From contig NZ_JAYFUM010000030.1 of assembly GCF_034929435.1 (NCBI RefSeq), positions 1-64,000 of the forward strand: a DNA stretch of 64,000 nt, written 5' to 3'. The notes beneath the pieces are model-generated. The model was not told where the DNA came from, did no database searches, and worked only from the letters and a program-made list of their open reading frames with translations. This document shows positions 18,096 to 26,377 of this stretch, piece by piece; position 1 is the first letter of the stretch, and every line of letters starts with the position of its first letter. A program made the translations under genes and the position numbers. Source of the stretch: Arcicella rigui. Lineage in GTDB: Bacteria > Bacteroidota > Bacteroidia > Cytophagales > Spirosomataceae.

Positions 18096-18929
18096 CTATT
18101 TATTCATCACCGAAAGCATTTTATCGGCATAGCGTTTGCCCAGCTCTCGATAGCCTGCCGCATCAAAATGAAGATTATCGGCGGCATCTGTACAGCCACT
18201 TGACGAAACGACATGAGCATTTTTGATAGTTTGGGGAAGCGTAGCAATGATTTTATTCATGCTTGCACAAATGCCTCCTTGGTCGGCATTGACGGTTTCG
18301 CCAGCTATCAAAGGTACTTTTTTAGCTTTTAAATGAAGGTCTTTGAGTAAATTATCATATACTACTTTCACTTTTTTTGTCCATAAAGTATCATTGGTAT
18401 TCGACTCGCCTTGATGCAACAAAATGCCTTTGATTACGCCATCTTTTTGTGCCAGTTTCGCCATTTCTACCAATCGTCCATACGGATTGCCATCGTATTC
18501 TTTCACCATATTTTTGAGCCAATTGGGCGTAGTAGCCACGTAAGACTCATAGTTGTCTTTGTCGAAAAGTTCAATTTTACAACCGCCCACCGCTACATTA
18601 ATTACCCCAATTCTTACATTGGCAGGAAGATTGGCAAGCATGGCTCTTCCAAAATAATCCACAGGCGTAAGTCCAGTACGACAGCGACATAAAGGAGGAA
18701 TAGCCGTGTACCAATTGCCTTTTTTTCGACCTAAATTTGGACAATCGACGGCTTCTAAAACTTGAAAACGACTATCGACATTGACGGTATCTTGAGGTTC
18801 AAATTTAGCGTTTCCTTCCATGTTCGACTGCCCGAAGCTCAAGAAAATATAAAAGTTTTTATCTTGTGAAAAACTTTTGAAACTTGTGGCTAATAAATTG
18901 ATTATCAGTAAAAAATACAGTTTTTTCAT
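18096..18929 (-). CDS. SGNH-type carbohydrate acetylesterase (SASA domain, CE6-like acetylxylan esterase)
   Basis: 277-residue secreted esterase with signal MKKLYFLLIINLLATSFKSFSQ. The SGNH fold shows the nucleophile Ser35 in FGQSNMEG, the oxyanion Gly region NVAVGGCKIELF, the block HQGESN, and the Asp251/His254 pair in DNLHFDAAGY. This layout matches the sialate-O-acetylesterase (PF03629) domain and CE6 acetylxylan esterases. In an operon of xylanases and xylosidases, deacetylation of xylo-oligosaccharides is the likely task. Only 7 bp separate it from the upstream esterase gene. Confidence 0.9.
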   Translation of the reverse strand: MKKLYFLLIINLLATSFKSFSQDKNFYIFLSFGQSNMEGNAKFEPQDTVNVDSRFQVLEAVDCPNLGRKKGNWYTAIPPLCRCRTGLTPVDYFGRAMLANLPANVRIGVINVAVGGCKIELFDKDNYESYVATTPNWLKNMVKEYDGNPYGRLVEMAKLAQKDGVIKGILLHQGESNTNDTLWTKKVKVVYDNLLKDLHLKAKKVPLIAGETVNADQGGICASMNKIIATLPQTIKNAHVVSSSGCTDAADNLHFDAAGYRELGKRYADKMLSVMNK

Positions 18930-18936
18930 CAGAGCA

Positions 18937-20052
18937 TTATTTGAATAATAGTGGTGCTAATTCCCGTAAACTTCTACGCCATGTTTGAAACTCGTGTCCC
19001 GTTTTTTCAGAAATATATGAAACGGCATTAAAATTAGCTTCTTTTAAAGCTGTCACCGCATTGTTCACACCTTCTGGTCTTTCTCTGCTACCGCAACTCA
19101 AGAAGATAAGTTTTACTTTTGATTTATCTTTAATGTCGGTTGGAGCATAAGTACCGCCACTCAAAAGTGCATAATACGAAAATACTTCTGGCTTGTTTAA
19201 GGTAATGGTTTTTGTTTCCATACCGCCCATACTTAGTCCAGCCATCGCACGGTGTGTTTGTTTGGCAATGGTTCTGAAATGAGCATCCACGTAAGGTATC
19301 AATTCATCTATCAAAACCGTTTGGAATGGTTCGATTTTAAATTCTCTGATTTTGCCAAATTTTACTTCGTTGGTCATGCCATAGGTATTTACGATAATAA
19401 AAGGCTTGATTTTACCTTCGGCAATCAGGTTATCCATGATTAAATTGGCGTGACCTTGGTTCATCCAAGCGGTTTCGTCTTCGCCCCAGCCGTGTTGTAA
19501 ATACAAAACAGGGTACTTGTCTTTACCCAATTCATAGCCGGGCGGCGTGTAAACAAAGGCTCTGCGAGAAGTATTGGTGCTTGGCGATGGAAACAACACT
19601 TGCTGTACATGACCATGCGGTACGTTTTTGAGGGCATAAAAATCTTGATCATGGGCAGGAATTTCGATACCACTTTCCCAACGAATTGAGCCGTAATAAT
19701 TCATAGCACCGGGGTCATTGAATTTTCCTCCGTCGATTTTTACATTATAATAGTGAAAACCTTCGTCCATTGGGCCTTCGGTTGTTCCCATCCAACTGCC
19801 GTCACTGGCTTTTTCTAATTTTGTGCCACCTCTGCCACCAAGTCCCAAACTTACCCGAACGCTATCAGCAGCAGGTGCTATAATTTTGAAACGAGCATAT
19901 CCTTGGGAATTGACCATCGGATATTCTTGTTGTGGCTGGTTGAGCGGAGAGGGTTTAAAGTCCTCAATAATAGTACTTTGCTGTGCCTGAGCAAAGGAAA
20001 CACCACAGGAAATAACTGTGCCGAATAAGACTGATAAAATTTTGATTTTCAT
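18937..20052 (-). CDS. CE1-like feruloyl/acetylxylan esterase with early-set domain
   Basis: 371-residue secreted esterase, signal MKIKILSVLFGTVISCGVSFAQ. An N-terminal beta-sandwich (about 45-140, RFKIIAPAADSVRVSLGLGG) is followed by an esterase-D domain with YLQHGWGEDETAW (oxyanion), nucleophile Ser274 in GLSMGGMET and His353 in TGHEFQTW. The architecture is the one known from xylan-locus ferulic acid esterases in gut Bacteroidetes. It is the only CE1-like gene of this window inside the main enzyme operon and closely resembles the second half of the tandem esterase at 2928-4856. Confidence 0.92.
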   Translation of the reverse strand: MKIKILSVLFGTVISCGVSFAQAQQSTIIEDFKPSPLNQPQQEYPMVNSQGYARFKIIAPAADSVRVSLGLGGRGGTKLEKASDGSWMGTTEGPMDEGFHYYNVKIDGGKFNDPGAMNYYGSIRWESGIEIPAHDQDFYALKNVPHGHVQQVLFPSPSTNTSRRAFVYTPPGYELGKDKYPVLYLQHGWGEDETAWMNQGHANLIMDNLIAEGKIKPFIIVNTYGMTNEVKFGKIREFKIEPFQTVLIDELIPYVDAHFRTIAKQTHRAMAGLSMGGMETKTITLNKPEVFSYYALLSGGTYAPTDIKDKSKVKLIFLSCGSRERPEGVNNAVTALKEANFNAVSYISEKTGHEFQTWRRSLRELAPLLFK

Positions 20053-20101
20053 TGTTTTAAGGTTAACGTTAGATTAAAATACGATTGATAAATATTGGAT
20101 T

Positions 20102-20983
20102 TTACAACCAATTGTTCCGTTTCAACCAATCAAAAAGAGGTTCCATCCAGCCTTTATGTCTGAAAATAAATCCGTGGTCGCCTTTGGGATAAATGTGCAT
20201 TTCGACCTCAACTTTGTTTTTTCGTAAATTTTCAAAATAGGAAATACTATTGTCCACATCCACCAGTTTATCATCGGCTGCGTGAGTCAGGTAAGCGGGT
20301 GGCGTATTGGCTTTGATTTGTAATTCGTTTGAAAAAGTTTCGATGTCGGTAGCGGTAGGGTTTTTGCCAATCAAATTATCACGTGAACCGCCGTGCGTAA
20401 GTCCGTCTTTCATGGTAATAACGGGATAAACCAAAATCTGAAAATCAGGTCGTAAGCTGGTGTTATGAGGATTTTCGATATAGGATTTCTCGAAATGCGT
20501 AGCGGCGGTACTTGCCAAGTGTCCTCCTGCCGAAAAGCCCATAATGCCTATTTTGTTTTTATCAATTCCAAATTTATCGGCATTTTCACGAAGCAATTTG
20601 ATGGCTTGTTGAGCATCTTGCAATGAACCTATTTTTTTATCCACCATTATTTCGTCGCTGGGCAACCTGTATTTTAGTACAAATGCCGAAATTCCTTTTT
20701 CTACCAATGCTTTGGCGGTACTCAAGCCCTCGCCATTGTAAACAATTACACCATAACCACCACCAGCAATTACAATCACCGAAGTACCGTTTGGTTTTTC
20801 GGGTTTTATGTATTCCAACGTCGGTACGGTTACATCTTTATACAGTCCTTTGTCGGCCCCCGTTTCGCTGATATTATTTGCTTTGGCATTGGGGACAGCA
20901 CCTTCATACAAAGGAATAATCTGCTGTGCATTCCCTGCATAGCTACTGATAAAAAGGGCAAGTACAAAGAGCTTCTTTTTCAT
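20102..20983 (-). CDS. Secreted alpha/beta hydrolase, BD-FAE/acetylxylan esterase type
   Basis: 293-residue hydrolase with signal MKKKLFVLALFISSYAGNAQ. The HSL/BD-FAE-like fold shows the oxyanion stretch VIAGGGYGVIVYNGEG, nucleophile Ser151 in GFSAGGHLAS, an acid Asp in HAADDKLV and a catalytic His in PKGDHGFIF. Related proteins next to xylanases have been shown to be acetylxylan or bifunctional feruloyl/acetyl-xylan esterases; that function is inferred here from context. The canonical HGGG motif is replaced by AGGG. Confidence 0.85.
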   Translation of the reverse strand: MKKKLFVLALFISSYAGNAQQIIPLYEGAVPNAKANNISETGADKGLYKDVTVPTLEYIKPEKPNGTSVIVIAGGGYGVIVYNGEGLSTAKALVEKGISAFVLKYRLPSDEIMVDKKIGSLQDAQQAIKLLRENADKFGIDKNKIGIMGFSAGGHLASTAATHFEKSYIENPHNTSLRPDFQILVYPVITMKDGLTHGGSRDNLIGKNPTATDIETFSNELQIKANTPPAYLTHAADDKLVDVDNSISYFENLRKNKVEVEMHIYPKGDHGFIFRHKGWMEPLFDWLKRNNWL

Positions 20984-21048
20984 TTTTGTATAAAAATGGT
21001 TTTAAGATTAAGTATAAATCAAATGGCACTGTAAGAAAATTAGTCTTA

Positions 21049-22986
21049 TCACTTGAATTTCAATGACTTCACTGCAATAGACTTACTGCTTACTTTAGGA
21101 AATCTCACAAAAACATCGTGTTGTCCTTTGATGGCTTTGATACTTTTGCTAAAAACTTTCCAGTTGGTCATGCCATTTGTACTCGAAAAAGGTACAGTCG
21201 CTATGAGTTTACCAGTGGTGAGGTCGTCTAACCAAATTTCAAGTTTACCACTACTTGTAGCCGAAAGTTCTATTGCTATGGCTTTCGCTTTTTGGTTTTT
21301 CCCATCTAAATCAACGCCTGAAATCATGAACCAACCACCATTTTCTGAATCGTTGGTAAGGGCTTCTTCGGCTGTTTTTTCTACGCCATAATAATTACTA
21401 AATCCAACCGCAGGAAGTGTTGAAAAACCATCTTTACAAATGAAAAAGTCAAAATCGGCTGGTTTGCCTTCGGTAAATAACCCCAAGCTTGTACCCACCC
21501 ACGAATTGTAATTGGGTTGTGTTTTATCAAGATTTATAAGGCTAATACTTTCACCAATTTGTGTCCAAACTTTACCATTGGCACTCGCAAAAGCTGTAAG
21601 GTTATGTTGTTTTCGGGTCACTTTCAACCAAACTACATTTCCAAAAGTATTTGGGATATTATAAGAAGTTTTGTCAAATTGGAAGAAGATTTTTTGTCCA
21701 TCCTCAAAACCGCTATACAAACGAGCAAATACTGTTTGGTTGCCATTACTCAGATAAATACCTGCTTTATGGGTTGATTCTAAAGCACTTATGTCAACTT
21801 TCGTCAAAGCCGAGTAATAATGGTCAGTTTCTTTTTGTACAATACTGGTTCTGAGGCTATCTGGTGAAAGTCGAAGCCAACCTTTGTGCGTGGTGAGATT
21901 GTATAAATCAGCGTGTTTTTTTCGTAAAAAATGCCAATTCAAAGAAAGTACATCCGCTTCAAAATCATCAGACGCAACGCTTCGCCAAGCCGTGCCAGAT
22001 TTTGGTAGATTGGGCATTTCGATAGGCTGCGTCGTGGGTGCCATGCCCCAAGGGCGGTCGCCTTCCCAAATGACTGGATACAAGGAAGTTTGACGACCCA
22101 AGCCCGACCAATCATCACCTTCATATCTTTCATAACTCTGCCCGATTGTCCACCAAGTGCCGTCGGCTAATTGAACTGGAGCAGCAATATGATTTGGGCG
22201 ACGGAAACCAACTTTTGGGTCGGTAATAGGCTTGAAAAATTCGCCAAGTCGTTCCCACTTAGTTGAATCGCTTGTTAATTCTTTGCCTCTGAGTACGTAC
22301 TGTCCACCTGACACATCGCCAGCAGGGAAGTAATAATAATAGCCATTGCGTTTGCACATCACGGGGCCTTCTGCCCAGCTATACTGCAATTTGGCGTTTA
22401 TCCAATCAAGGTCAATTACCGAAGAAGTAAGCTGACCATCTTTTCCTAATTCTTGTAAACGATTGGTTTTTTGTCCATTTTTAATCACCATATAAGGCTT
22501 TCCGTCATCGTCCACAAAAATCGAATTGTCATAACCCAAAGGCCCAGTTTTAGGATTAGATTTCACTTGAACAGGCTCAGACCAAGGGCCAGTTGGCGAA
22601 TCTGCTTTACTAAACCATTGTCCGTTTGCCGAAAAATAAATCCAATAAGAACCATAAAAATAGGTAATTGCTCCCTGCCAAGTACCAGCCGATGGGCGGT
22701 CTGTAACCCAAGTAGCCTTTTGTGGGGGCAATACACGGCTGATTTCTTTCCAATGCACCAAGTCTTTGGAATGATAAATGGGCATATAAGGCGTAAAATG
22801 AAAACTCGAACCACAATGGTAAAAGTCATCGCCCACTTTCAACAAAGTGGGGTCGGGGTGGTCGCCTGGTAACACAGGGTTGACGTAAGTTTTTACTGTT
22901 TGATAAAAAGATTTATCTGCTTGTGCGAATGCTGTTGTATGAAACAATAGCCCAAACACAAGTAAAATATACTGTTGTTTTTTCAT
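21049..22986 (-). CDS. GH43 beta-xylosidase/arabinofuranosidase with C-terminal sandwich and CBM6-like domain
   Basis: 645-residue secreted glycosidase, signal MKKQQYILLVFGLLFHTTAFAQ. The five-bladed GH43 propeller (about 30-330) shows the base Asp in GDHPDPTLLKVGDDFY, the pKa-modulating Asp in GYDNSIFVDDDGK and the acid Glu in WAEGPVMCKRNGYYYYF. A concanavalin-like C-terminal domain (about 340-525) follows, then a beta-sandwich of about 120 residues (GVEKTAEEALTNDSENGGW to the end) that resembles CBM6. The expected action is removal of xylose or arabinose from oligosaccharides. It is separated by 6 bp from the upstream GH43 gene, so the pair is translationally close. Confidence 0.9.
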   Translation of the reverse strand: MKKQQYILLVFGLLFHTTAFAQADKSFYQTVKTYVNPVLPGDHPDPTLLKVGDDFYHCGSSFHFTPYMPIYHSKDLVHWKEISRVLPPQKATWVTDRPSAGTWQGAITYFYGSYWIYFSANGQWFSKADSPTGPWSEPVQVKSNPKTGPLGYDNSIFVDDDGKPYMVIKNGQKTNRLQELGKDGQLTSSVIDLDWINAKLQYSWAEGPVMCKRNGYYYYFPAGDVSGGQYVLRGKELTSDSTKWERLGEFFKPITDPKVGFRRPNHIAAPVQLADGTWWTIGQSYERYEGDDWSGLGRQTSLYPVIWEGDRPWGMAPTTQPIEMPNLPKSGTAWRSVASDDFEADVLSLNWHFLRKKHADLYNLTTHKGWLRLSPDSLRTSIVQKETDHYYSALTKVDISALESTHKAGIYLSNGNQTVFARLYSGFEDGQKIFFQFDKTSYNIPNTFGNVVWLKVTRKQHNLTAFASANGKVWTQIGESISLINLDKTQPNYNSWVGTSLGLFTEGKPADFDFFICKDGFSTLPAVGFSNYYGVEKTAEEALTNDSENGGWFMISGVDLDGKNQKAKAIAIELSATSSGKLEIWLDDLTTGKLIATVPFSSTNGMTNWKVFSKSIKAIKGQHDVFVRFPKVSSKSIAVKSLKFK

Positions 22987-22992
22987 GTTAGC

Positions 22993-24531
22993 TTACTTTA
23001 TTCTAAACCAATCAATATCTACAAAGCCCCCCGTTTGTTGTGTGGCATAATTAAATAATCCAAAACGATAGCCCATAAAGTGGGGTAAGGTATAAGTCAT
23101 TTTCAAAGGCTCGCCGATGGCTGTCCAAGATTTGCCATCAAGACTGTAATAAAAATGGGCGGTATCTGCTCTTTCTTTGAAATTACAATCAATTTTAAAA
23201 TAGACTTTTTCCTGCGTAAGGGGTACGTTTGGACTTTCGATGGCTTTGCCAGAACCTGCATTAATCATCACAATAGCCTTTTGTCCCTTGCTGACTTTTA
23301 CGCCAACCAAGCCATAATTTTTTTGTAAAACACTCAGTCCTGCAAAATCTCCTTCTTTCAAATTTGCCACATCAAGCGAAGTAATACCCGAACAAACAGG
23401 GCCAATGGTACGTTGGGTAAGTGTATTTCTGGCACTCAAAAATGCTGAATCAAGACGGCCTGTTTTTAATCTTAAAAAGCCTTTTCTTTCAGTAACAGAC
23501 CAAAGCGAGTTATCGGGATTATGGTTCCATTGCCAGACCAAAGGCAAAGGCTTTTCGCCTTTTTTGCGGTTAAATTCATCGGAAGCGACGATGCTTGGAA
23601 TCAAACTTTTGTTGGCAGGAAGGTCTAATTTTTCAGGAACTTTGCCATTTTCACCTAAAACAGGCCAACCATCCTCCCATTTTACAGGCACAAAATAAGG
23701 AATACGTCCTACCGCACCGTAGTCACGGAAAAGATAAGAATACCATTTTCCATCAGGCGTATCAATCAAACCACCCTGAGCAACGCCCAAATCTTGTAAA
23801 CCAATTTTTCCTTCCCAAGGACCCGTGATTTTGTCGGCACGGTGAATAAGTACCGTTCTCATACCGCCACGTGGCCAACAGATATTGAACAAGTAATATT
23901 TGCCATTATGCTTGAAAAGCTGTGAACCTTCGGCTGGTAACATAATGGGGGCATTGGCGGCGGCTGAAGCATTTTCAATCAAAGTTTTTTCTTCTGTGCC
24001 TTCCATTTTCCCACTCAAATCTGGCTTTAATTCCAAAATTTTGAGTTTCCCTGCCCCATAAATGAGGTAGGTTTTACCATCGTCATCAAAGAAAATGCTA
24101 TGGTCGTGGTAAGCAGGGGCAAAGGTCTTTTCTTTCCATGGACCTTTTATATTTTTGGAAGTATAAATATGCGTTTTACCCGATGTAGCGGCAAAAGTAC
24201 TGACCATAAATTCGCCATTATGATAGCGGATACAACTCGCCCACGAACCTCGACCGTAAGTACTTTGCCCATTCGTAAGATTCATGGCATCGTTTTCTAC
24301 CAATCTATCATAACAATAGCTTTCGAGTTTCCAATTTACCAAGTCTTTCGAGCTCATAATCGGCACGCCCGGACTCATGTGCATGGTGGTGCTACTCATA
24401 TAATACGTATCGCCCACACGAATCATCGACATATCTGGCACGTCGGCAAAAATGATGGGATTTTGGGCTTGCTTTACCTGTGCAAATACATTTTGACTCA
24501 GTATAAGCAGGAATAAAAGTTTCTTTACCAT
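22993..24531 (-). CDS. GH43 (subfamily 12-like) alpha-L-arabinofuranosidase/xylosidase
   Basis: 512-residue secreted GH43 enzyme, signal MVKKLLFLLILSQNVFAQ. The N-terminal motif IIFADVPDMSMIRVGDTYYMSSTTMHMSPG is characteristic of GH43_12, with the catalytic Asp in VPDMS. The Asp of YHDHSIFFDDDGK and the Glu of PAEGSQLFKHNGKYYLF supply the other two acidic residues. A C-terminal beta-sandwich (about 315-512) ends in GGFVDIDWFRIK. The likely role is removing arabinofuranose from arabinoxylo-oligosaccharides. It belongs to the enzyme operon, 153 bp after the next GH43 gene; a 25-codon frame lies in that gap. Confidence 0.92.
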   Translation of the reverse strand: MVKKLLFLLILSQNVFAQVKQAQNPIIFADVPDMSMIRVGDTYYMSSTTMHMSPGVPIMSSKDLVNWKLESYCYDRLVENDAMNLTNGQSTYGRGSWASCIRYHNGEFMVSTFAATSGKTHIYTSKNIKGPWKEKTFAPAYHDHSIFFDDDGKTYLIYGAGKLKILELKPDLSGKMEGTEEKTLIENASAAANAPIMLPAEGSQLFKHNGKYYLFNICWPRGGMRTVLIHRADKITGPWEGKIGLQDLGVAQGGLIDTPDGKWYSYLFRDYGAVGRIPYFVPVKWEDGWPVLGENGKVPEKLDLPANKSLIPSIVASDEFNRKKGEKPLPLVWQWNHNPDNSLWSVTERKGFLRLKTGRLDSAFLSARNTLTQRTIGPVCSGITSLDVANLKEGDFAGLSVLQKNYGLVGVKVSKGQKAIVMINAGSGKAIESPNVPLTQEKVYFKIDCNFKERADTAHFYYSLDGKSWTAIGEPLKMTYTLPHFMGYRFGLFNYATQQTGGFVDIDWFRIK

Positions 24532-24582
24532 GCTGTTTTGTTCATATTTTTAATCACTTATCGGGTAAGTAACATACTATTT

Positions 24583-24660
24583 TTAGAATAATAATGAAGC
24601 CGCAAACATGGATAATCCTACAAGAAAAATAATTGTTTTAGAGCGATTCATGATATTCAT
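24583..24660 (-). CDS. Possible 25-residue hydrophobic peptide
   Basis: A short frame ATG(24660)-TAA(24583) on the operon strand encodes MNIMNRSKTIIFLVGLSMFA... ending ASLLF. It has a basic start and one hydrophobic helix, like a bare signal peptide or single-pass micropeptide. It sits in the widest gap (153 bp) of the enzyme operon between two GH43 genes. It may be the relic of a lost secreted enzyme whose signal peptide survived. There is no homology evidence. Confidence 0.3.
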   Translation of the reverse strand: MNIMNRSKTIIFLVGLSMFAASLLF

Positions 24661-24684
24661 TTTCAGTCAGTTAAATAGTTTTAT

Positions 24685-26352
24685 TTATTTTAATATCGGG
24701 TCATTCCCTTTGTATTTTAGGTATTTGAACGTGGCATTATTGTCAGACTTTTCGCCATTTGAGGTAGCATACATCGCAAAAACACTACCAATAAAACCAC
24801 CTGAAACTTTGGTAGATAAGTGCTTACCGTCTTGATTTTCAGCCAAAGTCTTAAAATCTTTGCCATTTTCTGAAATGGCAAAATGGCATTTATCCGCATT
24901 ATTGGTTATGCGTAAAATTAGCTTTCCATTGCCAACAGGTAGCGTATTGATTAACTCTACGTCTTTTTTGCGGTGAACACTTTTATATAATTCTACTTGT
25001 GTTTTACCATCTTTGATAGATTTTGCCAAAAAGTAATAATGACTTTCGTCTTGATAAATCACTAAGCCAGCTTTTTCTTTTTCAGATTTTGGAGAAAAAA
25101 TAAGCTCAGTTTCGGCAGTACTGTTTGTATGTTGCTGGCGTTTGGCTACAAAAGATGGATTGCCAAGTTCTGAAATGGTTTCAGGTTTCAATTTTAATAT
25201 CAATCCTTTTTTAGAAGTCTTAAACGAAATACTATCTACCGTGCGTAAGTGCATCATCGAAAGGTCAAGTCCTTTATCAAATTTCATTGTATAGGAAAAA
25301 TTGCCACTTTGAGGCAAAGCACCTTTTTGTTTTACTTCTTTGATATTGGTTTCGTACTTGTATTCGATGGTTTTTTCGCCGTGTTCAATAATGGGCCAAT
25401 CGTTTACCCAAGTGAGCGGAGCAATAAACATTTCACGACCTGTATTATAATAATCGCCTTCATAAGGGCGAACTGCTAAGAAAATAGAGTACCAATTTCC
25501 GTCAGGGCCTTCGATAAATTGAGCGTGTCCTGCCGAAGTAATCGGATTTGGGCGGTCGGCTGGTAACTCTCTTTGCGTTAATACTGGATTTCCTTCAAAG
25601 GGTATATAAGGCCCCCAAATATCTTTGCTACGCAAGGCTACTTGTGAGTGATTGACCGAAGTTCCGCCTTCGGCACAATACAAAATATACCAATCGTTGC
25701 GTTTCATAACGTGCGGGCCTTCTATCCAAACAGGCTTTTTGGTAATGTCCACGCCGCCGTTTATCAATTGCTTTTTCTCGCCAATTGTTTTCAAGTTTTT
25801 GTAATCAAACTCATACATTTGCACAGTACGATGACCAGCGTAAAGAGGCTTATTATCAGGAGCTTCACTGTTATAAACGATGTAGGCTTTATCGGTGGCT
25901 TCGTCGAAATAAATAGAGGGGTCGATGCCTCTAACTTGTGGCAATTTTACGGGATTACTATAAGGCCCCGCAGGGTTGGTGGCGGTAACTACAAAGTTAC
26001 CGTCGTGGTCAATATCGGTACAAGTAACATAGTAAATGCCTTTGTAGTAAGCAATGGCAGGGGCAAAAAGTCCACGACTCATACGCTCGCCCATAAAATC
26101 CATTTGTGAGGGACGGTTGATGACATTCCCAATTTGTTTCCAATTTTTCAAATCACGGCTGTGCATGATGGGCAAACCCGGGAAGTAGGAGAAAGTAGAA
26201 TGAACAGAATAATAATCTGCTCCAACTTTTACCACACTTGGGTCAGGATAAAAACCCGTCAGAACAGGGTTTTGCAAAGTAGTTTTCTGTGCGTTTGAAA
26301 CACCAACTGTAAACAAATAAGTAAGTACTAAAAAGAATGCTTTTATTTTCAT
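24685..26352 (-). CDS. GH43 beta-xylosidase-type glycosidase with C-terminal sandwich
   Basis: 555-residue secreted GH43, signal MKIKAFFLVLTYLFTVGVSNAQ. The catalytic Asp lies in GFYPDPSVVKVGADYY, the modulator Asp in RGIDPSIYFDEATDK and the acid Glu in WIEGPHVMKRNDWYILY, so the active site is complete. The C-terminal 190 residues form the GH43_C2/concanavalin-like beta-xylosidase domain (KGALPQSGNFSYTM to the end). This architecture is that of XynB-like beta-xylosidases and arabinofuranosidases acting on short xylo-oligosaccharides. It lies 25 bp downstream of the GH95 gene. Confidence 0.92.
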   Translation of the reverse strand: MKIKAFFLVLTYLFTVGVSNAQKTTLQNPVLTGFYPDPSVVKVGADYYSVHSTFSYFPGLPIMHSRDLKNWKQIGNVINRPSQMDFMGERMSRGLFAPAIAYYKGIYYVTCTDIDHDGNFVVTATNPAGPYSNPVKLPQVRGIDPSIYFDEATDKAYIVYNSEAPDNKPLYAGHRTVQMYEFDYKNLKTIGEKKQLINGGVDITKKPVWIEGPHVMKRNDWYILYCAEGGTSVNHSQVALRSKDIWGPYIPFEGNPVLTQRELPADRPNPITSAGHAQFIEGPDGNWYSIFLAVRPYEGDYYNTGREMFIAPLTWVNDWPIIEHGEKTIEYKYETNIKEVKQKGALPQSGNFSYTMKFDKGLDLSMMHLRTVDSISFKTSKKGLILKLKPETISELGNPSFVAKRQQHTNSTAETELIFSPKSEKEKAGLVIYQDESHYYFLAKSIKDGKTQVELYKSVHRKKDVELINTLPVGNGKLILRITNNADKCHFAISENGKDFKTLAENQDGKHLSTKVSGGFIGSVFAMYATSNGEKSDNNATFKYLKYKGNDPILK

Positions 26353-26377
26353 GTTTATAAAATGTCTATGCTAAAAT

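Noticed and set aside
25648..26109. 153-codon + strand open frame
   Set aside because: Antisense to a GH43 gene with intact motifs; composition typical of a shadow frame.
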